Translations under genes and position numbers: made by a program | Origin: Porphyromonas pasteri | GTDB lineage: Bacteria; Bacteroidota; Bacteroidia; Bacteroidales; Porphyromonadaceae | DNA: 64,000 nucleotides | NCBI RefSeq assembly: GCF_014647755.1 | Contig: NZ_BMPU01000002.1 | Span: forward strand, 1-64,000 | Direction: 5' to 3' | Shown here: positions 55,433-62,600 of the stretch, in pieces | Position numbering within the stretch: the first letter of the stretch is position 1 | Layout of the letters: each line of letters opens with the position of its first letter | The notes under the pieces: generated by a model | Told to the model about the DNA's origin: nothing | The model's input: the letters and a program-made list of their open reading frames with translations, nothing else | Databases searched by the model: none

Positions 55433-55839
55433 TGGAGATGCGGGGGTTCGAACCCCGGTCCAAACATGGAACTAATCTGCTTTCTACATGTTTATCCTCA
55501 CTTTAGGTTTTCGTGCACCGCCCGCGACTGAGGCTACCATAGGCAGTGCCTTATCCCTCTAAATACACTCCCAAGCCAAGGGCAAGCATTGGGCCAGTCT
55601 CCGATTTTCCGGCACCACTATGATCAAGTCGCCTCGGTGAGAACGGCTACCTGAGTGATGTCTCGTCACAACAGTCTGTCGTCGTGATGAAGCGTCGAAC
55701 CTACTCTATTCGGTTACGCAGCGAGAGCGTAGTTATTTTCGCCAGTTGAATTTTTGCTCTGTGAGATTAGAGTGCTCACAAGCCTTGCACTACATGCTTA
55801 CAAACCACTTCTTCATGCTGTCAAAGCCAGGTCATCCCC
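55433..55839 (-). ncRNA. ssrA: tmRNA, tag peptide (A)GENNYALAA
   Basis: On the minus strand the RNA begins GGGGATGACCTGGCTTTGAC and ends GTTCGAACCCCCGCATCTCCA, so GGGGATG pairs with CATCTCC and forms a tRNA-like acceptor and T arm. The tag reading frame (55714-55743) encodes GENNYALAA and a stop, after the alanine carried by tmRNA itself. This matches the tag known in Porphyromonas. The RNA rescues stalled ribosomes and marks products for proteolysis, with Lon a possible protease. CCA is not encoded. A -7 box lies at 55855-55862. Confidence 0.96.
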
Positions 55840-55854
55840 GTAAGGTCTGTACTG

Positions 55855-55862
55855 CAAAGATA
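55855..55862 (-). promoter_or_regulatory. Promoter -7 box of ssrA
   Basis: The minus strand reads TATCTTTG, 16 bases from the tmRNA 5' end. Confidence 0.72.
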
Positions 55863-55920
55863 GTGAAAAGGTACTGCATCACGATATCGGGGGTGCGCAC
55901 CCGTAGTGGAGGGTGGTAGA

Positions 55921-56023
55921 AACCAGTAGTGGTCCGCAAGCAAACCAGTACTGGTCACGAAGCGAAGCAGTACTGGTCACTATATGCAACCACTACTGGT
56001 CGGAGCACGAACCACTACTGGTC
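55921..56023. repeat. Array 3: five ACCAGTACTGGT-type palindromes at 22-bp pitch
   Basis: Units are centred at about 55927, 55949, 55971, 55994 and 56016 (22, 22, 23, 22). The core varies (AGTAGT, AGTACT, AGTACT, ACTACT, ACTACT) while ACC and GGT arms are kept, except for one changed base in unit 3. The tail CTCCCCCCTTCGTAG resembles the tails of array 2 and E1. It lies between the ssrA promoter and the terminator of the large macroglobulin gene. Confidence 0.88.
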
Positions 56024-56052
56024 GCTCTCCCCCCTTCGTAGAGCATAAAGAA

Positions 56053-56092
56053 AGCCCCCCACAAGCTCGCATAAGTGAGCTTGTGGGGGGCT
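56053..56092 (-). terminator. Terminator of alpha-2-macroglobulin gene
   Basis: A perfect 16-base stem (56053-56068 with 56077-56092) with an 8-base loop is followed on the minus strand by TTTCTTTATG. Confidence 0.9.
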
Positions 56093-56112
56093 TAGCGATT
56101 CGGCGGGGGAAA

Positions 56113-59100
56113 TTACTTCTTGAGAGGTAGGACGCTCGTCACGATACCGGCTGCCGTGTGCGCACTGTAGTCTGGTGCATAGCACGAGACGATGCGGGCG
56201 ACGGTGCCAGCGAAGCGGCCAGCACGTGCCACATACTGGTCGTAGCTGAGGAGGTACGTACCGCGGTTGAGGTGGTCGATGTAGAAGTTCGTCTCCGTGT
56301 CCTTCGGCTCGACGTAGTAGCCCGTGCCTTCGCCCCACTCATAGCCGGGCTTCTGGATGATGGGCTCCGTGAAGCCAGGGCGGGGGTCGATGACTTGGAC
56401 GAAGTCGAGGGACTGCTCGAGGCGGATCGTGAGACGCGTACGGAGGCGGTCACCGACACGCAGCTCCTGCCCTTCGGCGAGCGGTAGGAGTTCGTCGCCC
56501 TTGCTCCCTCGACGCAGGAGGAAGGTCTCACGCGTGATCTGGATTTGCTTGCCACGTGCCTCTACCTCTGCCGTGGGCAGGGTGTAGGTCGCCGTAGCAC
56601 TCCCCCAGAGGACGGCAGGCTGCGACTGCGAGAGCGTCAGGACGGTGTCGGGGTGGACGGTACTCGTGAAGGGCATCTTCACCTGCAGGCGGTCACCCTC
56701 GAGGCGGATGGCTTCACCCCCTACGACGGGCAGATCGATGCGTGCCTGTGCGTCCTTATCCAGCTCATGAGCGATAGGATCGCCGAGCGTGAGGCCGTAG
56801 ACGGCTTCGGCCGTCGGGAGGTCACGCCCCCATGAGTTGGTGCGCTTCTGAGCGACGATCCAGCGCTTGATACCGCTGATACGCTCGATATCCATGATGG
56901 AGGGGTCGGAGAAGAGCTCCAGCGTCTCGACGGCAGCGGGCAGTGCACGGCTGATCCACGAATAGCTCCCTGACTGCAGGCGGGCGAAGAAGAGGCCCGT
57001 CTCATCCTCGACGAGGTAGTCACGGATGCTCTCGACGAGCTCCATGGCGAGCTTCTTCTCCCCTGCACGGAGGAAGATAAGCGCTGCACGAGGCTTGTCG
57101 TCCAGCGGCATATCACGGAGATTGGTGCGTAGCTCGCGGAGGAAGTAGCTCTCTGCCTTCTTGGCTTCTTCGGAGGCATCACGCAGGCCGCGCGTCTTCG
57201 CCAGCGCCGCGAGGTAGAGGTAGTCGACGTCGGTGTAGACGTAGGCGCTCTTCCCCGCACGCTTAGCCTTGACGAGCTCAGCGTGATCGCGTACGGCCTG
57301 CTTGTCCAGTGCCTTCATCCCTCGGCGGATCATCTCCTCGAGGCGCAGACGCAGGGCGGACTCCAGATCGGAGTAGGCGGCCATGCGCAGCAGCGTACGC
57401 AGGACGTACTCGGTGGTATAGAGGCTACCCTCCATACCTGGGTACCACGCCCACAGGCCGTCGGAGGTCTGTAGGTCGCCGAGACGCTTGAGGAGCTGAT
57501 CGCTCGTGGTCGTATGATCAGGGCTGAGGAGGAAGCGAGCCAGCTCACGCTCTTGCTCAGCTTCCTGCTTCAGGCGACGCGCCCAAGGGCTCTTTGAGAG
57601 CAGGCTGTCACGCCCGACGAGAGCGCCATAGCTGGTACCCTTCTGCGTGGACTCGGGAGCATTCAGCACGCCCTCTGCCCACTTATGCAGGGGCTCATAG
57701 CCGACGAGGAGGCGGGCTACCGACTGCCCGAAGAGGGCCGTAGCAGCAGCGAAGGCGGAGACCTCCTTGTTGTAGGTCATCACGGGGAGTGCCGTGAGTG
57801 CCAGACGCGAAGCGTTGGGCTGCAGGGTGACGGTGAAGAGACCCGACTCAGGCATCTTCCCTGTCGAGGGGAAGAGCGGAGCGAGCGAGATGCGCTGCGT
57901 CCCCTCGGAGTGGGAGGAGAAGGCGATCGTCTCGGTGATGGTCTCACGGTCGGAGAGGACAGGCAGGATGTGCTGCTCGCCGTCGGAGGAATGGCTACCA
58001 CGAGCGATGACACGCACGCCGACGGAGTCCAGACCACGATAGCCCTCCAGCGGGAGGCTGAGGGTCGTAGCTGACGAAGCGGCGATGTCGAAGGTCTGTT
58101 GCTGGGTCGAGCGTACTACACCACTTGCGGGATCGAAAAGCTCGAGGGTCAGCGTACCATACTGTGCCTCGGGGCTCTCATTGCGCACCTCGGTGACGAG
58201 GGTCGCGGCATCGCCCTCACGGACGAAGCGAGGGAGTGTGGGGCGGATACTGAATTCGCGAGATGTCTCTACCGTGCGGCGCTCGATATGATGATCCAGC
58301 GTACGGCTGTGGGCGTTGAGGACGAGGCGCCAGCGAGAGAGTTGCTCGGGAGCGTTGAAGCTCCAGCTAACCTGCCCCTTGCTATCGGTCTTTAGCTCGG
58401 GGAGGAAGAACGTCGTCTCGGAGAAGTCCTTGCGAAGCTTCACGGCGGGGGCGCTCTCCTCTGCCTTTTTTGCACGAGTACGAGAAGAACCCATATCGGA
58501 GGGAGCAGAGACGATCTTATATTCTGCAGAGAGCTGCATCGTGGATCTTGCACCATATAGCATAGGGCTTCCGATCTCGAGCATCGGCTCTACAGTGTCC
58601 TCTTCCTCATCATCATCTTCTTCGGTAGTAGCCGACTTCTTGATGAAGGGTGAGCGGAATGCTCCACGAGGCTTATCACCCAGCCAAGCAGTCCACCACG
58701 CTCCATCAGGATAGCGCCCTCCACTCTGCTTATCGACAGAGATGAAGTAGCTACCGAGGAGGTGCGAAAGTGCAGTCTCCTTCAGGCGCAGCGTAGGGCT
58801 CCAGGGCTCCAGTGTCCCGAAGGCTTCGAGGGCGGCATCGTACATCCAGACGGCCACCGCCACACCTTCAGCAGGGCGCCCCTTATCGTCACGGAGCGTG
58901 AAGCTCCACGTCTCCTTATCGCCCGCCTTCAGTCGGTCACGGAAGCTATCCCACGTGATCTGAAGCTCCTTCTCGGGTTGTGTGCGCTGAAGCTTCACCT
59001 CTTCGCGGAGGAAGCGGCCGTCACGCACGGTGTAGAGCTTTACATCGATCTCTTCAGGCTCGGTGGGCTCCTTGGAGATATCTATCGGGAGCGTACACAG

Positions 59101-61914
59101 CGCACCAGCCTTCGGACGAAGGACGCCCGAGGCAATAGGGCCACGCTGACTATATACACTATAGTAGATATAGGCATCGGGGAGGCTCGTCGCATAGTAG
59201 ACGACGGGCTTCTTCCCTGCGCCATACTTCCCGTCGCCTGCGGAGAGGAGCAGGGGCGCACGCAGGTCGCTGACCTTGCTGTCACGCGTATCGAAGAGGT
59301 AAAGAGCCATCTGCCCAACATAGGAGAGCGAGTCGCGGTACTTAACGCTATAATCCAACTCATAGCGTCCCGAGGGAAGGGAAGCTAAGCGAGGAGCCAG
59401 CTCGATGATGCTATCAGTAGGCGTCGTCCCCTCCAGATGTACCTTCCCACCACTCGTGAAGCGGTAATGAACGGTCGGAAGCTCGGAGCGAAGCGTATGG
59501 AGCTCGTTCGTGAAGCGAAGCGTCGTGCTCGCACTCTTACGGTCAATAAGCTGGGGCAGATCCACACTCACCGCACCCACAGGCTGACCGATGGGTATAT
59601 TCAGGATCTCCTGATGGCTCTCACCAGCGCCGTCCGTCGAGGTGACAATCAGCGTATAGCTATACCACGGAGCGAAGTAATCCCCCTTACGCTGCGTGAG
59701 CTTCTGGGGATCCTCGGGAAGAGGCACCGTGAAGGAATAGCGCCCCGAGGCATCTGTGACGACCTCCGACGTGATATCCTCGATCTCGCTGCGGTCGCTA
59801 TAGTCGACACTCAGCTCTCTGAAGCTCCAGAGAGAGACGGAGCGGCGGAGCGTATAGCTCACACGGGCATCCGCTACGGGGCTACCACTGAGCGTACGCA
59901 CCGAGCCCGTGATGGGGAGCGTGCCACCATACTGATAGGGAGGCTGGGGCATATCGACGGTGAGCTCTGTACCCTCGCGCTTATACTCGAAGACAGCGAA
60001 CTCACAGCTGAACTCAGGCGAGAGCTCTTGATCGCGCTCCGATGCCGTACGAGCGCGGATACGATAGTCACCCGTGAGACCATCCTTCGGCAGAGTGATG
60101 CTGGTCGAGAAGCGCCCGAAGGCATCCGTCTGGACCTTGAGCTCCTGCACCTTCTCATACGACGCATTGATGACCTCGAGCGTGAGGGCCTTCGACGCTG
60201 CTACACGAGCATCCTCGGCGTGCATACGCACCTCGGAGTACACCCCATAGATATGAGCCGTCTGCCCAGGGCGGTAGGCGGGACGGTCGGTGGTCACATA
60301 GCCTTGGTAGGCATAGAGACGTAAGGGGTCAGCAGGGCCATCAGACCTACTACGATTTCGAGAGTGGTAGGAGTAAGCGATGAGCGGATCCTTCCCCGAC
60401 GCCATGAAGTAGCGCCACTCCCCATCCTTGAGACGGTAGTAGCCGAGGGCATCAGTCTTCACATCCCCCTTATGCTCGAAGTCTCCCCTGAAAGAGATCT
60501 GGTGATAGGTGTGGAAGGACTGATCCGCTACGGGCGCACCGGTGCGAGCATTCACCCACTGATGAGATCCGACATCCCCCGCTTCATGAGCGAGATAGAC
60601 GTACTCCGTACGCATCAGACTATTCTCTGCATCCAAGTCCTTGGATGAAGCCTCCGGAGAGTAGCCGAACTTGGTCAAGAGGATATAGTTCCCAGCCGTA
60701 GGGAGATCCAGGCTAAAGGGCTTAGCTCCCTTGCCTTCGCCCAAGTCATCGAGCTGGAAGGTCACCTCCTTCGTCGCTATGGGCTTGTCTTGGCTACCAG
60801 GCTTCCAGTCCTCACGCGTATCGGGGCGGATAATCGTAGGGACCTTATAGAGCTGCACCGTGGCCTTCGTCACGAGATAGGGTGCCTCCAGATGGACGCC
60901 TACTCTATCGAGGTAGCTATGGTCAGCCCTCTGTAGGAGCTCAGGGCGACGGCATCGCTTAGCCTCTTCCCCAAGCTGCTTGCGCATCTCTGGAGTAAGC
61001 CCCGTCACACGCTGGATGACCGACTCAAGGAAGCGAGCACGTCGCAGACGCTGGTAGGGATAGATCCCGAGGAGCGAGCTGAGCCCCGTACTGACCTCCT
61101 GATGGGTCGCATACTTCTTGAGATAATCCTCAAGTGCCTCGATGCGCTGGGTCTCTGTCATCTTATCCTTGTCGAGGTGGATCTGATGTCTGTCAATGAG
61201 TGCACGATAGTAGACGCTCTTGCTCGCCTCGGCGGCAGGGCGGAGCGTCTTCAGCACCTCACGATGCAGGGCTTCAAGGGCACCATCTCCGGGGAAGTTG
61301 TTGAGTAGCTCCGTGCCGAACGTAGGCTCTCCGATCGTCCCTTCATCAATAGAGAAGGCGGCGGAGTAAGGCTTCAGCGAAGCCGACAGCGCTGCGGGAT
61401 CGCTGATGAGTTCACGGATACGAGTCGTGTAAAAGGTATTGTAGTCCTGCTGGCTCCAGCTCTCGGGATTCACAGGATCGACATGCTTCGCCACGATCTC
61501 CTCGGAGCGGTAGCGGTATCGATCTTGGCGCTTGAAGTAATAGCGCAGGGTGAAGAGCTTGAGGGCCAGGCGGTCCGTCGCCGTCAGCCAAGGCAGGCTC
61601 TTCAGCTCATGAAGGGTCTGGTAAGCATTGATCTGCGCCTCGGGATCTCGATCTACCGTGCGTAGCCAGAGCTCCGAGTAGCCCTGGAGGAGGATATTGA
61701 GGTCGTGCTTCTTCATGCCGTAGTCGATGAGTTCGCGGGTGAGCGGGACATTAATACGATTACGATCACTCTGCCGGCTCGTATTGGGCTTGAGGATGCG
61801 CTGAATCTGCTGCACCCGTTGGATCTGGGGGGTAGCCTTAGTGCTCTGCTTCTTCTGCCCATAGCTGGGTAACGAGAGCGAGAGAGCCACAAGGAGGGCG
61901 TATCTGATCTTCAT
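56113..61914 (-). CDS. Giant alpha-2-macroglobulin-family protein, thioester motif not found
   Basis: The 1933-residue exported protein has a signal peptide (MKIRYALLVALSLSLPSYGQ). It contains macroglobulin beta domains, an MG2-like region (YQGYVTTDRPAYRPGQTAHIYG, about 535-555), a bait-like variable stretch (near 1120-1190) and the A2M region (FFLPELKTDSKGQVSWSF), then a helical toroid domain. At the position of the thioester CxEQ (about residues 1378-1398) I read YNKEVSAFAAAT, with no Cys-Glu-Gln. It should therefore trap proteases without covalent attachment. It is monocistronic, with a -7 box at 61961. Confidence 0.85.
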   Translation of the reverse strand: MKIRYALLVALSLSLPSYGQKKQSTKATPQIQRVQQIQRILKPNTSRQSDRNRINVPLTRELIDYGMKKHDLNILLQGYSELWLRTVDRDPEAQINAYQTLHELKSLPWLTATDRLALKLFTLRYYFKRQDRYRYRSEEIVAKHVDPVNPESWSQQDYNTFYTTRIRELISDPAALSASLKPYSAAFSIDEGTIGEPTFGTELLNNFPGDGALEALHREVLKTLRPAAEASKSVYYRALIDRHQIHLDKDKMTETQRIEALEDYLKKYATHQEVSTGLSSLLGIYPYQRLRRARFLESVIQRVTGLTPEMRKQLGEEAKRCRRPELLQRADHSYLDRVGVHLEAPYLVTKATVQLYKVPTIIRPDTREDWKPGSQDKPIATKEVTFQLDDLGEGKGAKPFSLDLPTAGNYILLTKFGYSPEASSKDLDAENSLMRTEYVYLAHEAGDVGSHQWVNARTGAPVADQSFHTYHQISFRGDFEHKGDVKTDALGYYRLKDGEWRYFMASGKDPLIAYSYHSRNRSRSDGPADPLRLYAYQGYVTTDRPAYRPGQTAHIYGVYSEVRMHAEDARVAASKALTLEVINASYEKVQELKVQTDAFGRFSTSITLPKDGLTGDYRIRARTASERDQELSPEFSCEFAVFEYKREGTELTVDMPQPPYQYGGTLPITGSVRTLSGSPVADARVSYTLRRSVSLWSFRELSVDYSDRSEIEDITSEVVTDASGRYSFTVPLPEDPQKLTQRKGDYFAPWYSYTLIVTSTDGAGESHQEILNIPIGQPVGAVSVDLPQLIDRKSASTTLRFTNELHTLRSELPTVHYRFTSGGKVHLEGTTPTDSIIELAPRLASLPSGRYELDYSVKYRDSLSYVGQMALYLFDTRDSKVSDLRAPLLLSAGDGKYGAGKKPVVYYATSLPDAYIYYSVYSQRGPIASGVLRPKAGALCTLPIDISKEPTEPEEIDVKLYTVRDGRFLREEVKLQRTQPEKELQITWDSFRDRLKAGDKETWSFTLRDDKGRPAEGVAVAVWMYDAALEAFGTLEPWSPTLRLKETALSHLLGSYFISVDKQSGGRYPDGAWWTAWLGDKPRGAFRSPFIKKSATTEEDDDEEEDTVEPMLEIGSPMLYGARSTMQLSAEYKIVSAPSDMGSSRTRAKKAEESAPAVKLRKDFSETTFFLPELKTDSKGQVSWSFNAPEQLSRWRLVLNAHSRTLDHHIERRTVETSREFSIRPTLPRFVREGDAATLVTEVRNESPEAQYGTLTLELFDPASGVVRSTQQQTFDIAASSATTLSLPLEGYRGLDSVGVRVIARGSHSSDGEQHILPVLSDRETITETIAFSSHSEGTQRISLAPLFPSTGKMPESGLFTVTLQPNASRLALTALPVMTYNKEVSAFAAATALFGQSVARLLVGYEPLHKWAEGVLNAPESTQKGTSYGALVGRDSLLSKSPWARRLKQEAEQERELARFLLSPDHTTTSDQLLKRLGDLQTSDGLWAWYPGMEGSLYTTEYVLRTLLRMAAYSDLESALRLRLEEMIRRGMKALDKQAVRDHAELVKAKRAGKSAYVYTDVDYLYLAALAKTRGLRDASEEAKKAESYFLRELRTNLRDMPLDDKPRAALIFLRAGEKKLAMELVESIRDYLVEDETGLFFARLQSGSYSWISRALPAAVETLELFSDPSIMDIERISGIKRWIVAQKRTNSWGRDLPTAEAVYGLTLGDPIAHELDKDAQARIDLPVVGGEAIRLEGDRLQVKMPFTSTVHPDTVLTLSQSQPAVLWGSATATYTLPTAEVEARGKQIQITRETFLLRRGSKGDELLPLAEGQELRVGDRLRTRLTIRLEQSLDFVQVIDPRPGFTEPIIQKPGYEWGEGTGYYVEPKDTETNFYIDHLNRGTYLLSYDQYVARAGRFAGTVARIVSCYAPDYSAHTAAGIVTSVLPLKK

Positions 61915-61960
61915 AAGATGGAGGTGTATGTGGTAGGGATCAGGTGATTGAGTTATATAG

Positions 61961-61983
61961 CAAAGATAGTAAGCTCTTCACAA
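61961..61983 (-). promoter_or_regulatory. Promoter of the alpha-2-macroglobulin gene
   Basis: The minus strand reads TTG, 12 bases, then TATCTTTG (-7 box at 61961-61968), about 47 bases before the ATG. Confidence 0.65.
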
Positions 61984-62115
61984 TACTGTATCTCTCGGGA
62001 GAAAGCTTATTGATTTCCCCATGCGAAGCCGTGCTTTTCTGGTGACCGTGCGGGTGAAGAAGGTGCGCTCCCGCAGGCCGTAGCGAGCGCCTCTCGGGGA
62101 GGGGCGAGTGACGCC

Positions 62116-62480
62116 CAGCTCCCCGATATACCTCTCCGAAGTGATACGCAAGCCCTTCGCCTTATTGCGAGTATTCTTCTTATTCAGCGGAAGGAAAAGT
62201 GTCCTTCTCGTGAAGAAAAAAGCGCCTTCCCATAGTGGTTTCCCCTATCTATGTACGTAGTCTTAAAGACCAGGCACGTAAATCCAAATATCCACGTACG
62301 TAGATTTATCGTCCACGCACGTAGCCCAAACTTATCTGCCACTCGTCCACAACTTTTATCCCTACGCGGAGCAACAACCTAATATAGGTCCCCACACAAA
62401 GCTATATAGGAATCAGTCCAAAGCTATATAGCTTTCTTCGCCATCCTATATAGGTCAGCCCAGCGACCAATATAGGTCCG
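62116..62480 (+). repeat. Intergenic repeat element, copy E4 (phased palindromes)
   Basis: Fourth full copy, between clpB and the macroglobulin gene. CACGTA-type sites are centred at about 62256, 62277, 62299 and 62320 (21, 22, 21). A 63-base gap leads to TATATA-type sites at about 62383, 62405, 62427, 62449 and 62471; the last has GACC and GGTC arms. A further GCTATATAA near 62499 lies 28 bases away. The rest of 61915-62600 holds only the macroglobulin promoter and the clpB terminator. Confidence 0.85.
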
Positions 62481-62501
62481 CCTCCCTACCCTACGCTATA
62501 T

Positions 62502-62556
62502 AAAAAGGGAACTCCTCTGCAGGCAGGATGCAAGCATCCAGACCTACAGAGGAGCA
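62502..62556 (-). terminator. Intrinsic terminator of clpB
   Basis: CTCCTCTG (62512-62519) pairs with CAGAGGAG (62547-62554), with an inner GGATG/CATCC stem. On the minus strand the hairpin is followed by TTCCCTTTTTATA, a classic T run. Confidence 0.88.
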
Positions 62557-62600
62557 ACCCCTAACAACTAAACTAACAATATCACGTGGGACGTGCGCCC

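Noticed and set aside
16996-56023. Palindrome arrays as ordinary terminators
   Set aside because: Each short palindrome has almost no loop and no T run, and five units in a fixed phase would not be needed.
462-62480. E elements as insertion sequences
   Set aside because: No transposase, no clear terminal inverted repeats and no target duplications were seen, so at most they are non-autonomous.
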